DNA of 64,000 nucleotides from Aspidapion aeneum (GCA_963576565.1 OY755047.1:33338851-33402850), one strand, 5' to 3'; numbered from the stretch's first letter, positions 11,831 to 24,550 are shown. A program made the numbers and translations. Notes: generated by a model not told the origin, from the sequence alone.

Positions 11831-12600
11831 ATACGAGGGTTATCTTTTAAATTTTGCATTAATACAGCTGGAATAAAACAGTAGATAACTTTTAAAGACT
11901 TTATTGTTTTTCGAATTATTCTCCACGAAAACTAATTCACTTTTGCATGCGCTCAAACCAGTTGTCAAAGCTGTAATTCCACTCGTTTGTTGGTACTGTC
12001 AAAATTGCATTCTTTAAAGGTGCGTATTCACCAAAAGTGCGAGCAAGAGCAAACAAGAGCGAGCGAGCATTCCGCATCAATAATCGCCTAGTATGTACCG
12101 GATGCGAGCAAACAAACATTTGCTTGTTCACGCTCAAAAAAGATTGAGAGGAAGTCGGTACATCAAAGAAAATTCGTGTTCATGCTCGTTCGGTGTGGAC
12201 GAGATTTCAATCTATAGAACGCTCGTATTTTGATCGCGGCATACGTAGGTACTTTGCCTTCCGTATAAACATATTTAGGCCATATGTATTGCTCGCAGAA
12301 ATTATACGGATCAATTGCGAATCTGAATATATTCGCTGGTATATGGACGAGATTTCAATATGATGAGGAAACACGAGCAAACATACACGAACAAGAACAA
12401 ATGCTCGCTCTTGCTCGCTCCTTTGGTGAATACGCGCCTTAAGGCGTCGACTGCTTCCTTTGGCGACTGAAATCTTTGACCACGCAGTCCGTTCTTGGTT
12501 TTCGGAAAACTATAGAAATCGTTGAGACTGTATGGAGGATGATCCAACAATTCGCCGTTTTGTTGGGGTAAAAAATCAATGTTTTTTTGTGCTGTAAGCG
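11831..12600 (-). pseudogene. mariner transposase, C-terminal part, interrupted by another element
   Basis: Minus-strand pieces read LLDHPPYS, NDFYSFPKTKNGLRGQRF and SPKEAVDA (12560-12443). After a 421-bp insertion they continue with NAILTVPTNEWNYSFDNWF (12010-11950). These are the C-terminal signatures of mariner transposases; the catalytic N-terminal two thirds are missing. TACGAGGGTTATC at about 11831 resembles a mariner terminal repeat and is similar to TACGAGGGCCGTC at 36142. A less interrupted relative lies at 37797-38830. Confidence 0.8.
12018..12438. mobile_element. MITE with TTAA-type target site, inserted in the mariner relic
   Basis: A 421-bp block has terminal inverted repeats: GGTGCGTATTCACCAAAA at the left and the reverse complement of GGCGCGTATTCACCAAAG at the right. 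TTAA lies at both junctions (12014-12017 and 12439-12442). Inside, many GCTCGCTCTTGCTCG-like words lie in opposite orientations near the two ends. TTAA targets are typical of piggyBac-type transposases. The uninterrupted mariner copy at 38.7 kb shows what the target looked like. Confidence 0.8.
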
Positions 12601-12950
12601 AACTTCCATAATCTTTGTGGAACCCCTAATAAGGAGCTACTATAGTCTTCGTTGCATAAGTCGATATGTAATGTTTTAATTTTTAACCAAAAATTTAGTC
12701 AGAGGCCTAATTTTATGGATTTACCTACAAAGCGAATAAATACATCTTAAACGTAGGTAGTAAGCTTAAGCTAGAAAGGCGGCAGATTTGTTATGGGTCG
12801 ATTTATTTTAAATTTAATTTCAGTAAAATGTGCTTAATACCCTCTCGAACTCAAAGCTGATGGACTATGCGAAATAGAGTAAGGTTTCCTTTTAAGGGAA
12901 AAGGCCGGCGCGATTCTCCTGAAATGTAAATAATAAAATGAAAGGGATAT

Positions 12951-13080
12951 TGCAAGGAAATAGTCAAAAAACTAAATAAAAACAAGTTTGGGGGCAGTTT
13001 CTCAACAATAGTTTTGAGTAGCTTATAGATACCGGTGTTTAGTCCTTAATGGGATACATCAGTTCGAACGTAACCATATG
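12951..13080 (+). repeat. Direct repeat, copy 1 of 2 (with 13261-13390)
   Basis: Shared words in the same order: GAAATAGTCAAAA, GAGTAGCTT, ATAGATACCGGTGTTT versus GTAGAAACAGGTGTTT, and TACATCAGTTC versus TATATCAGTTC. The copies are about 310 bp apart and moderately diverged. Confidence 0.7.
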
Positions 13081-13260
13081 GAATAAAATGAATGATATCC
13101 AGGGGCCATTAAATGCGAACATTTACTAAACGAGACCAACTGTCAATTTAGAGCATCAGTTACAATCGCCCTACTATGCAGAGGCATGATTTGACGTCAC
13201 TACAGAACCTGATATAATCAGTCTCACTAAATACCCTAGCCCTGATGTAAACAATAAGGA

Positions 13261-13390
13261 ATATTGCAGAGAAATAGTCAAAATACATAATAAAACAGGT
13301 TTGTTGGCGGTTCCTTACAAGGAGGACTGAGTAGCTTGTAGAAACAGGTGTTTCGTACTTATTGGAATATATCAGTTCCAGCGTATTAAT
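13261..13390 (+). repeat. Direct repeat, copy 2 of 2
   Basis: Matches 12951-13080 as described there. The interval between the copies holds no recognisable gene. Confidence 0.7.
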
Positions 13391-13845
13391 ACGGAATGTA
13401 AATAAATTCCTAATATCCTATTTCTCGTGCTGAATCCGAAGATCACCACAGAAGTAGTGCTCTGGCACCCCAGAATTTCGACATTCTCTAACCTAAAAGT
13501 ATTCAATTTGCATTTGTGGTAATTTTACGCTCAAGAAGCTGAATTTATATCTCTTTTAAATCTAATAATTCAGTGTGATATTTTCTTTTTCACCTCCATT
13601 CTGAATTATTTCAGTACGATGATTTATATTAAAAAAAGCCCGTTTGAATCTAAGTGTTAAAATTAAACCTTAAATTCGATTAGCATATCTTGGAAAAAAT
13701 GTTTTTGGCAAAATTCAAAATGGGATTAAAAAAAAAGCTTGATACTAAATTATGCCGTTGTTAGATTAATAAAAGGACGAATTTTGATTTTCAAACCTAA
13801 CTTTATATACTACACAAATTGCAGTTTTTAAGGTAGTAGGTAATA

Positions 13846-14127
13846 GGGACTTATTGGAATAAAACCTGACTTTATTTTAGAGTCGACTTTATTTTGACAC
13901 ATTTACACAGAAAACTAACAGCTGACCTCTCAAAATTAACATACCAAAGCCAAATTTAATAATAAAGACGCTAACTTTCATTTAATAAATAAAAACCGAC
14001 ACTAAGAAATCCTGTTTTTAAATATACAAAGGCCGAATTTTGAAGGAGAGCAGCTGCTTTTTATATGTAAATCTGTCATCATAGGGTCGATTATAAAATA
14101 AGTTCAGGTTTTATTCCAATAAGTGTC
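13846..14127. mobile_element. MITE with TA target site (Tc1/mariner type)
   Basis: A 282-bp element. The left end reads GGGACTTATTGGAATAAAAC and the right end is its near-perfect reverse complement (GTTTTATTCCAATAAGTGTC); the arms extend about 45 bp. TA flanks both sides (13844-13845 and 14128-14129). No coding capacity. Confidence 0.85.
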
Positions 14128-14511
14128 TATTATTATTTACACCGGCACATAAAATAAAAAAGTGATCTGTATATTTGATCAGTCTACTTATCCGGGTTCC
14201 TCATAATATAAATACGTTGTCATTTTTCGCACAGACAAAAAAAAATGCGAAAACCGCTGAAAAAAATATAGAACATTTTTCGAATGATGTCAACGTTGGT
14301 TTATGAAGAAGCTCTCCGAAATTAATTTGATGGTTTTTAAAATTTACCATTTTCGCAACTTCACCGTGTAACATTGCAACATTTTGATCAAGTTTTTTGC
14401 AATTTATTCGAAATTTTGAGAGTGTACGGGCAAAACAAACCCCGTAATTAGATTCGGTGCACCAAGATATAGAAACTACTTTTTTGTGTTTTATTTGCCG
14501 GAGTTATATAT

Positions 14512-14535
14512 ATATAAAAAACTTAAACAATTTTA

Positions 14536-14580
<45 letters not shown>

Positions 14581-14600
14581 GTTTAAGTTTTTTTTCGTGT
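14512..14600. repeat. Perfect hairpin around a TA tract
   Basis: The arms AAAACTTAAACAATTTTATA and TATAAAATTGTTTAAGTTTT are exact inverted copies flanking an uninterrupted TA run at 14539-14574. This sequence would extrude as a cruciform and is a likely trouble spot for cloning and assembly. Confidence 0.9.
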
Positions 14601-14721
14601 GCTTTTTTTTCCACAGGCGATTTCTTCCTTAAGTGCTTTTTTGATAAAGCAAGTCATCAAAAATATATTTTTTTTTAACCATTAACTTATCTGTACTATA
14701 TATACTAATGAACTCCTACAA

Positions 14722-15753
14722 AATTTCAAAAAACGTCGAAATTACCACTCACTCACTGGTTTACTCATGTATAGATCATCAAAATTCTACTATACTTCCA
14801 GACATGCTACAAAGCTGAAATTTGGCACCCTGATAGAAATTGTAACCAAACCCTTGGAAAAAATTATCAAATAATCCCAAAATTCTAATTCATTCTCCTC
14901 CCCTATATATGTAAAGTTATGTAAAAGTAGCATTGTCCACTTTAAGAGGCGCTAGAGAGCTAAGCTTTGGAAGGCCGGTAGGAACTATGATAGAACTCTA
15001 AAAGAAAATTAAAAAAACCCAAATTTTAATTGACTTCTTTCCCCTATAAATGTAAAGTTATGTAAAAGTAACATTCTCCACTTCCAGAAACGCGAGAGAG
15101 CTGAGCTTTGGAAGAGTGATAGAAATTGTAACCAAATCCAATCCAAATACAAATTTAAAAACACCAAAATTTTATTTTACTTTCGTCCCCTATAATTGTA
15201 AAATTATGTTCCATTCCGGGAACACTAGAGAGCTGAGCTTTAGAAGGCTGAGGAACTATGATAAAACCATAGGAAAATATAAAAAAAAACTCAAAATTTT
15301 TAATAAGGCATTTCAAAAGTTTTGAACAAAATTCCGCATATTTTACTACTTTAAAACTTAAATATTATCCAAATCCTTTAAAAAAGGAGTGAAATCATAA
15401 CAAAAACATTTATGTAAAAAAAGCCAAGTACGCAAAAGTGGTATCCGTAAAAAGAATTGAGATAATAGTAAAGCCAAGTTCTTCAATACAAATTCCAAAA
15501 TGAAAGGTTCTAACTAGTTTGAAAATGTTTTATTAAACTTGGCTATTACAGCTGCAAATAAGGCAAAGTGCTAAATTGAACATAAAGAAGTTTGGCTGGA
15601 GTAGCAAAGTTTAAAAAAATAGTTCCAAACTATTAAGAACCTTTCATTTTGAAATTTGTATTGAAGAACTTGGCATTACTTTAATCTCAATTCTTTATAC
15701 GGAATACCACTTTCGCGTACTTGGCTTTTTTACATGACATGTTTTTGTTATGA
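14722..15753. repeat. Composite repeat family: tandem 125-bp units plus a foldback, copy 1
   Basis: The first part (14760-15250) has three to four diverged units of about 125 bp, marked by CCCTATA..TGTAAAGTTATG and GAGAGCTGAGCTTTGGAAG. The second part (15393-15753) is a foldback: an arm of about 130 bp from TCATAACAAAAACAT is matched in reverse by the end at 15753. The same tandem-plus-foldback order recurs at 45430-46285, so it is one element family. No open frame of note. Confidence 0.8.
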
Positions 15754-15873
15754 TTTATATTTATTATTTATTTATGTTTTTTTATTTGATACTGCAACGT
15801 TGACCGTCAGTTTAATTTAGTAACTAATAACCCAAATTGGATGTTCTTTGAAAATACCTCTAGGGACATACCT

Positions 15874-16128
15874 TTAGGGCCTGTGCCAATCTAGTTGGTC
15901 ATAGCCAAGCAATCTAAATTTAAATGTGTGGGATAAAAGGAGGGCTGATTTGCTGTGTGGTCTTTGAGCCATAAGCCCATTAGACTTCCAGACTTTCCAG
16001 GCTTTACTCTCATCTATGGGGATATAAGTTTCCTTGTTGTATTTATTGTGGGGACGTTGGGGACAATTTCGTATACATAATGGAGTAATGAATATGAAAA
16101 ACGCAAGGGAAAAGTGCCCAAAGTCCAT
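15874..16128 (-). CDS. Unrecognised coding-like fragment
   Basis: An 84-residue minus-strand frame with a protein-like composition unusual for this AT-rich region. It includes YIPIDESKAWKVWKSNGLM and a stretch ending FKFRLLGYDQLDWHRP before a stop. I do not recognise a family. The first 20 residues are hydrophobic and may not belong. It may be the tail of a decayed transposon protein or a host exon. Confidence 0.25.
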   Translation of the reverse strand: MDFGHFSLAFFIFITPLCIRNCPQRPHNKYNKETYIPIDESKAWKVWKSNGLMAQRPHSKSALLLSHTFKFRLLGYDQLDWHRP

Positions 16129-16257
16129 TTATGCTAACAAATGTGTAAAACTGTATACCAATTTTAAAAATAAAATCATACAGAGTTAATAACTCAAGTT
16201 TATTTGGTAAATTAAATAAAGAGTCTATGTTGAATTGAGTTGATTGTTTGTCTTACG

Positions 16258-17020
16258 TGGAGAAAAATACTCTGCCAATCTATGGGCACCTAAGCTCACA
16301 CTAGGTACTATAGTTATAGTGTACGTGTGAGCTAATATAACTAAAAACTGAAATATATTTTATTCAACTCCAAACTCAATTACCTTTCGTTTGATACCAC
16401 ACTAGCCATGTTTTTACTTAAACTCTAATTTTTAGAATCTACCCCCACCCTTTTTTAAAAAACTAAAATGTATTTTGTTTAACTTCAGACTCATTTACCT
16501 TTCGTTTGATATCACACACGCCATATTTTCACTTAAACTCTAATTTTTGACATCTACCCCCACCCTTTTCTTTAAATAACTTAAAATTAATTTTGTTTAA
16601 CTGCAGACTTAATTACCTTTCGTTTGATATCACACACGCCATAGTTTCACATAAACTCTCATTTTTGAAATCTACCCCACCCTTTTATTTGGCTTGCGTT
16701 CGGTGGATTTCGTTCATTTTTAAATGGGACCACCACGGCCCAAGACTCAGCCTAGGTACCATATTTCATTTAAATCGGACAAGCGGTTTTTGAGTTATGC
16801 GGGTTGGTCGTTACAGACAGACATACAGACAGACAGACAGACAGACATACATACAGACAGACAGACAAACAGACAGACGGCGAGACAAAAAAGTTTCAAA
16901 ATCATCTGAAATGCAAAGATATATAAAAAATTTTGAAATCGGAGCATTTTTTTTTCTCGAAAAAATTAGGATCACCATAGCTCACACTATTATAGTATAG
17001 TAGTAGTGTGAGCTAAAAAT
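16258..17020. repeat. Repeat family with hairpins at both ends and internal tandem units, copy 1
   Basis: Starts AATACTCTGCCAATCTATGG. Near the left end AGCTCACACTAGGTACTATAG and GTGTGAGCT form a hairpin; at the right end another AGCTCACAC..GTGTGAGCT hairpin (near 16979-17014) has a TATAGTATAG loop. Between them are about three units of 125 bp (TTACCTTTCGTTTGATATC, CTAATTTTTGA, ATCTACCCCCACCC) and a CAGA microsatellite (16815-16880). The whole arrangement recurs at 61598-62335. The terminal GAGCTAA after a hairpin is reminiscent of non-autonomous Helitrons, but that is only a suggestion. Confidence 0.8.
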
Positions 17021-17738
17021 TATTGAAGGGCCTACACAACTTTTTGTTATTATATAGATTTTTTATAACACCGTAATAACTTAAGAAACATGGGGCAGTT
17101 TTTGCAACGCTTTACATTTTGACAAAATTAACAGCCATTATGGTAATGGTTAATAACCAGTACCACTACCACGGGCTGCTCTTTTCGGAGCTTTTATACC
17201 ACGATTAAAACTTTCACTTTTAAGAGTCAAAATATTAAAATGTAAACTTTCTTTTTAACCCTATTTTACAAAATAAATATTTGCAATGTTGGAAACGGAA
17301 ATATTTGATAATTTTTGATATAAGTCGTAGAACAAGTCTATAAAATAAACAAGAAAAAATTACCACTACCATTTCGAAAGGGCTTCGTAGTTTATAACAG
17401 TTATAATGGTTATCAACGACGAAAGGAAGGGTAATGTTTTTCGATTTTTGTATATATGTAAGTAAATATGTTTGTGTCACGCTAGAGGCTAAACGACTGA
17501 ACCGATTTTGACAAGAAAGGTGTCGTTAAATTGCTACTGATACTAGAGGTATTTGTTCGATCGCAGTTCAGTACGGTTATACTGCATCGTACCTGCATGA
17601 TAGTGCTAACGAGGTCAAAGTCGGAGTTTGTTTTGTTTACAAAAAACATCGCGCGCGAGATACCTGTGTTGAAAATCTATATACAATGTGTATTATAAAT
17701 AATATATCATTTAAAGCAAAAAAAGTGTACCATCACCT

Positions 17739-19103
17739 GTGAAACTTGTTTTAAAAATTAGCGAAAAGCCCAAACAAAATCAAGAAAAAATGGATAATGC
17801 CGAATTATTTCAGGATAGCCATGCTAGAACACAAAATGAAGAAGTTTTATATAGCGAATGGAAAAAATCCCAAAACGAAAAAAATTCACTTAGTGTACAA
17901 GTGGATTATCTTCGAAGTCAACTGGAAAGTATGCAAAGAAAATTTGCAGATTTAGAGACAAAAGTCACTAAAAAAGAAGAGTCTGACATGGACTACATTA
18001 CTGATGAGGACGATCTGGCAAGAGAAACTGAGTGGATCAGACAAAAAAGAAAAGGTTGGAAAAAACGTCGAATGGATACTTCACTCTCACCACCACAACA
18101 AAGCTCGGGCACTGGAGAGCCCTCCAATAAAACACAAAATGAAGAACCCCCAACTAAGGTTAAAAAAGCTCCATTACCTCCACCGATTATGGTAAATGGC
18201 GTAAATAATTTTAATGATATTTATGAAAAGTTAAATATCATACAAGGAGTTAAAATAAAAGTTTTAAATAACGAAAATATTAAAATAAATGTACAAGACG
18301 CAGACAGCTATCGGCTGGTTACTAAAATGCTTAATGAAATAAAGCATCAATGGCACTCATACGAAAACAAACAAATAAGGCCAATTAGAGTAATAGCGAA
18401 TAGGCTACACTTCTCATGTGACCCACAGAAAATTGTAGCTGATCTACAAAAAAAAGGTTTTAAGGCACTGGAGGCCAGCAACAAACTTAAATGGAGAACA
18501 AGACAACCTCTTAACATGTTTATGCTCACATTTAGCCACGATGAAGATATCAACAAAATTTTTGAAATTTCCAGTATCCTTGGGATTGAAGTGGAAATAA
18601 AAGCACTAAAAACCTCAAAGTTAGTCCCTCAATGCAAAAGATGCCAATCTTATGGACACACGCAAAAATATTGCGCTAAAGAACCACGTTGCGTAAAATG
18701 CACGGGGAAACATCTTACTGTAGAATGCCCCAAACCAAAAGAATCTGAGCCAAAATGCATCCACTGTGGAGGCAAGCATCCTGCTAACTACAGAGGATGC
18801 CTTGTTGCTAAGGAAATACAAAAATTGAAAAATAAACCTAAGAAACCGAATCTCATACCAAACGTGAGTACAAATAGACAAAACCAACAGACAAGAAACA
18901 CAGTCACACAAAACTCTGTGACAAGGACATAAAGCCAAGTAGCAGCAACAGCTACTATACCTGATATTAATATCAGTAGTCAAAATACTATGGAACAAAC
19001 ACTACAATTAATTTTGGAGAAATTGAACAAACTTGATGAGCGATTAACTAAACTAGAAAGTAGCAATAACGGAGCTACCAATATGCCTCAAAATGGTCAG
19101 TAA
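17739..19103 (+). pseudogene. Jockey ORF1 (gag-like RNA-binding protein) with one premature stop
   Basis: The product would bind the element's RNA and form the RNP. From the ATG at 17739 the frame runs 397 codons. It has a charged coiled-coil-like region (about residues 30-90), a proline-rich linker, then a PRE_C2HC-type domain. Three zinc knuckles follow (CKRCQSYGHTQKYC, CVKCTGKHLTVEC, CIHCGGKHPANYRGC). A TAA at 18930-18932 stops it. The same frame continues for 56 more codons, including a heptad-like LILEKLNKLDERLTKLES, to a second TAA at 19101-19103 that overlaps the ORF2 start. I infer that the second stop is the original end. A second in-frame ATG at 17790 could also be the start. Confidence 0.9.
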
Positions 19104-21754
19104 TCTTAGAATCCTAGCTTGGAATGCCAATGGTCTCTTGCAACATCAGCAAGACTTGCAAGTTATTCTAGACATAGAAAAAATTGACGTCTGTCTTGTG
19201 TCAGAAACGCATTTCACTAACCAGTCTCACATTAAATTTAAAGGTTATAAAGTGTATCATACAACTCACCCTAGCAATACTGCACATGGGGGAAGTGCTG
19301 TAATAATTAAAGAAAATATATCACACTATGAGGAGATGGGATATAAAACCATAGAGATTCAAGCTACATTAGTAAGTGTAAAAACCAAAACATATACATT
19401 AGTCATAAGTGCTGTCTATATACCACCAAGGCACTTACTAAAGAAAAATCAATATCTTAATTTTCTCAGAAAATTAGGAAACCGTTTTATAATTGGAGGT
19501 GACTTTAATGCAAAAAATACCTACTGGGGATCTAGACTGACGAACTCTAAAGGAAAAGAACTTTTGCAAGCTATTAGTGAATATCAATGTGAGCCGATAT
19601 CAACTGGTAAGCCCACATACTATCCAACAGATCCAGGAAAAATTCCAGATCTAATTGATTTTTTTATAGTAAAAAATATATCTTTAAGTTTTGTAGATAT
19701 AGAAGAAAGTTTTGATTTACACTCAGATCATTCACCTATTATTCTAACTCTTAGTAAAAACATAATAAAGAAAGAAGCAAATATCTCACTAGTTAATAAA
19801 CTGACTGACTGGATTAGTTTTAAACAAAGTCTGTCAGAAAAAATAAACCTATCAGTACCATTGCAAACGCCAGAACAAATCGATAAAGAAGTTGATTATT
19901 TTGTTACAAATATTCAACAAGCAGCTTGGGAAAACAGTCCAAAACCAAAGAGAATTTTTAAGGGAAAAAACTATCCAAAGGAAATTAGAGACCTTATATT
20001 GGAAAAAAGGAAACTAAGAAGAAAGTGGCAACAAAGCCGTGATCCTCGGGACAAAACAAATCTCAACAACATGACGCAGCGCATTAGGCGAGAAATTCTA
20101 GTAATAAAAAATGAATCTATTAACCATTTTCTTAATGAGCTTACAGATGATAAAAATACCGACTATTCCCTTTGGAAAGCAACCAAAGATTTTAAAAGAC
20201 CAATTATCCAAATTCCACCCATACGAAAATCTAACAACCAGTGGGCAAGGAGTAACGAAGAAAAAGCAGATATTTTTGCAAGTCATTTAGAAAAAACATT
20301 TCAGCCCCACGAAGCACCAGATGAACACTTTCATTTAAATGAACCCCATCAAATCGAGGACCTTAATATGGCTTACATCACCAAAAGAAATATTAACAGA
20401 AATCAAAAATATTAATTCGAAAAAAGCCCCAGGGTATGATCTTATTAACGGGGTAGTCATAAAACAACTCCCCAGAAAAGCTATCGTAAAACTATGCAAC
20501 CTAATTAATGCGTCTTTTAGGCTTAGGTATGTACCTAAACTGTGGAAAGTTGCAGAAGTTATCATGATTCCAAAACCGGGAAAACCACTCCATGACGTGT
20601 CATCTTACAGGCCAATATCTTTGCTGCCAATTATATCCAAGCTCTATGAAAAATTATTGCTTAAAAGAATAAAACCCATCATAGAAAGACAAGAAATTAT
20701 TCCATCTCATCAATTTGGTTTTCGAGACAAGCATTCCACGATAGATCAAGTACACAGAATTACTAATATAATAGAAAAAGCACTAGAAGAGGGAAAAGTT
20801 TGTTCTGCAGTTTTTCTAGATGTAGCACAAGCATTTGACAAAGTGTGGCATGAAGGCCTTAATTTTAAACTAAAAAGGTTTCTGCCAAAACAGTATTCGG
20901 ATATTTTGGAATCATACATATCTGATAGACATTTTAGAGTAAAACAGGAAGACTCATACTCAAATTTAAGAGAAATTCAAGCAGGCGTGCCCCAGGGTAG
21001 CGTACTAGGCCCTTATCTATACTTATTATTCACTTGTGATATCCCAAAGCCAGAAAATTGTCACTTAGCAACATTTGCCGATGATACTGGTTTATTGACG
21101 GTAGAAAAATCTATTGAAAAATGCATAGAGAAACTTCAGGATGCAGTCACCCAAATTCACAGTTGGACCACAAAGTGGCGAATAAAATTAAATGAAACCA
21201 AATCAATTCATGTTGATTTTACAAACAAAAATATAAATCACATACAAATAACAATTAACAACATTCCAGTACCATATTCGAATCAGGCAAAATATCTAGG
21301 TATGACACTTGATACCAAATTGCGCTGGAAAGCACATGTTAAGAAAAAAAAAGAAGAACTTGAGATAAGGTATAGAAAAATGAACTGGCTAATTGGAAGG
21401 AAGTCCAATTTAACAATTCATAATAAGTTACTGCTTTATAGACAAATACTGAAACCAGTATGGACATATGGTATTCAACTATGGGGTTGTGCTAAAGAGA
21501 GTAACATTCTAGTTGTACAGAGATTTCAAAATAAAGTATTAAGAAACATTGTGAATGCACCTTGGTACGTTCGAAATAGTGACCTTCATCGAGATCTAAA
21601 AATCGAAACTGTAGCAGAGACTATAAAAAAGTACGCAAAAAGCCATGAAGATAGACTCCATCGGCATGTGAATGTGGAAGCAATTCAGCTTCTAGACAAT
21701 ACTATGCTAGTTCGACGACTAAAAAGAGTGAAGCCGTTTGAGCTAGTAAACTAA
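19093..21754 (+). pseudogene. Jockey ORF2: APE endonuclease and reverse transcriptase, one frameshift
   Basis: The product would nick target DNA and copy the RNA at the nick. The start ATG (19093) lies inside the last codons of ORF1 (ATGGTCAGTAA), an 11-bp overlap typical of translational coupling in this clade. The endonuclease part shows WNANG, VSETH, GGDFNAKN, IDFF and SDHSP, so the catalytic positions look intact. The RT part shows KKAPGYD, YRPISLLPIISKLYEKLL, HQFGFR, FLDVAQAFDKVWH, AGVPQGSVLGPYLY and FADD (about 21075). A thumb/C-terminal tail ends with FELVN. The frame changes once, between about 20365 and 20390; otherwise it is open for roughly 885 codons. No RNase H domain, as expected for Jockey. 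Confidence 0.95.
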
Positions 21755-22204
21755 GTGAATTACACATAAAACAAAATAATGCTATAAACACAACACAATT
21801 GTGAGTTACAGACTAAACAAAGCGGGGAGAACTGTTGAGTGAACCCTAAGTTTAAATCTGACTTTTCTAGTAAATTAAGTTAAAACAAAATTGCTAATTA
21901 GTCTTACTGACTAGATTGTAATAAAAAAAACACAGTGTGTTTGACAAATAAAAAAAAAAAAAAAAAAAAATACTAGAGGTGCTATAGAATATATTTTTTT
22001 AAACAGGAATCAACATGGTGGTCTTCAGGCGCCATTTTGTCACATGATGTAGGCTTTAAGGCATACAAATTATCTAAATTTCAGGCGATTTTATTGAAAT
22101 TCCTTTGATTACCCATTGCAAATGTCCTCTAATTTGCTGTAGTTACTTTGTAGTCCTCCCTGCTCCCACCCTCCTCCCCTCCTGTCATTCCCCCCACCCA
22201 AAAA

Positions 22205-22640
22205 CCATATTCGCATAATTTTATCAAATATAGAGCGATTTAAAAAATTCTTTCTGCATACGCTTTCAGATTTTTTTCCAACACCATTTTACTAGTCCCC
22301 CTGCCGCCTCTCCCTGCCATTCTTATTAGTGATAGTTATAGCTATAACTTTCACAAATATGAAGCAATTTCAAAAGTTCTTCCTGCACACGCTTAAAGAC
22401 TATTTTCCGACATCATTTTACTAGTTTCCCCCTCCCTCTCTTCTCCCCTCCCTTTCTTCATCCCTCCCTCTCTTCTCCCCTCCCTCTTTTCTCCCCTCCC
22501 TCCTTATTAAAAATAGTTGTAGCTATACCTCTCACAAATTTAGAGCGATTTCAACAATTCTTCGGCACACGCTTTAAAATTTTTCGACACCATTTTACTA
22601 GTTCCCTCCTCCCTCTCTCCTCCCCTACCTTCACTCAATG
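22205..22640. repeat. Satellite-like tandem units of about 140-175 bp, three copies
   Basis: Each unit contains AGAGCGATTT or a variant, then CACACGCTTT, then CACCATTTTACTAGT, and ends in a CT-rich stretch (CCCTCCCTCTCTTCTCCCC). Unit length varies with the CT stretch. The stretch 21981-22204 has no gene. Confidence 0.75.
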
Positions 22641-23723
22641 GAAGGTAACACCGTTCGCGTCCGTAGAAAATCTACGCGTACTTTTTGGATAAAGTTAAAT
22701 AAATTGTAAATGCATATGCTTTTTATGAGGCTGAATAAAAATTAAACCTAAAAGTTGGAAATAAAAAAAAAATTAAATAAAAAAAACACCCAACTGCTAA
22801 ATTTACTTGTATAGTTCTTGCAAAGTCAGTTGAACAAAGATAAAAGTTGACCATCGGCATATCCTTTAAAAAAAGTGACATGGGCGGCGGTAGGTATACT
22901 CATGAAAATTATTTCATTTAATTATGGCGTAAACTAAAGAAATAAAAATAGACAATAAAACTTTCTATTCCTCCATCTACAGAAACGAGACTGATTTATT
23001 TTCTAACTCCACATACTGCCGACTAAAGGGGTCCCTAAACGAACACCTGAAAGCAATTAAAAGCCCATCTCAAAAAAATCTGCCAATCAGGTGTCGTCCA
23101 TCCACCTGGCCTGGGTCGGTCGGAAAACAAATACTTTGTGTTCGGACCGCAAAGGGCCACGCCTTTTCTCTGTCGGTAGGGTTGAAATTATACCAGGAAG
23201 ATTTTATATGAATTTGGATAACTTTTGAAGGGCAGAATGAAGCAAAATTTAATGAAATCGATAGAACCGCGTATTAGGAATTATTCAAGTGACTTTGCGA
23301 AAACTATAACTACTAGTCGCAGTTGGGTACAAAATTACCTAATAACCTGATTCATGAAAACACAAAACTGTATAATTTCGTAAGTGCGCTTTGGACATTA
23401 AAACTAAAAGTTGAAGCATGTCGTACATTATAGGTATACCTATCAATTTTGTACTCAACTGCGTCTAGTACTTACAAGTAAACTTAGCAATTGGGTGTTT
23501 TTTTTATTTAATTTTTTATTTATTTAGATAAGTATTGAAGGGAAATTAACCGAGTCGAACCAAACTGAACCCAACCGGACCGAAACATTTTGACCTTCCT
23601 AGCCCGCACAGCAATGGGTAGAGAGGGTATTAGTTTCGAGAAATTTTTTTTTTGAGATAACGCCGAAAAGGTGTTATTTGGGTGTATTTTGACGTATCCT
23701 AGCAATATTGTCGTGATGTCTAT

Positions 23724-24190
<467 letters not shown>

Positions 24191-24550
24191 GAGTGTGCAA
24201 ATGAGCTAGGTAGGTATCAGATCCATCATGGATCCATTTATTTGAACTACTCATTTTAGGAGGTCGAAATTGTTGTTTTCATAATCTTTATCAATTGATC
24301 GAAATCGTATCCTAACTGGTCCAAATACCCACAATCTTTTCTACCAAAAAAAGTGGCCCAGGTTAGGATACATTTGCGCTTAATTAACAAAGATTATAAT
24401 ATCCCCTATTTCAGCCTTCCAAAATGAGAATCGGACAGCTAATTTAGGCAAATAATTTTTCAAGAAAATGTTTCGGTATGGTTCGGTTTGGTTTGGTTTC
24501 ACACCTTCTAGGATCCCGGGAAAGAAGACAGGGAAGTTTTCTTTTTTAAA

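Larger units (their letters stand above)
17551..21970 (+). mobile_element. Full-length Jockey-clade non-LTR retrotransposon
   Basis: Two overlapping ORFs (gag-like, then endonuclease plus RT) are followed by a 3' UTR and a poly-A of about 20 at the end. The 11-bp target-site duplication ATACTAGAGGT is identical at 17540-17550 and 21970-21980, sharing one A with the tail. The insertion is therefore complete at both ends and recent. The 5' UTR is 188 bp and by family analogy should contain an internal Pol II promoter. Only two disabling changes are visible: a stop in ORF1 and a frameshift in ORF2. Confidence 0.95.

Noticed and set aside
16797..17000. QTDRQTDRQT-type peptide frames
   Set aside because: Translation of a CAGA microsatellite inside a repeat.
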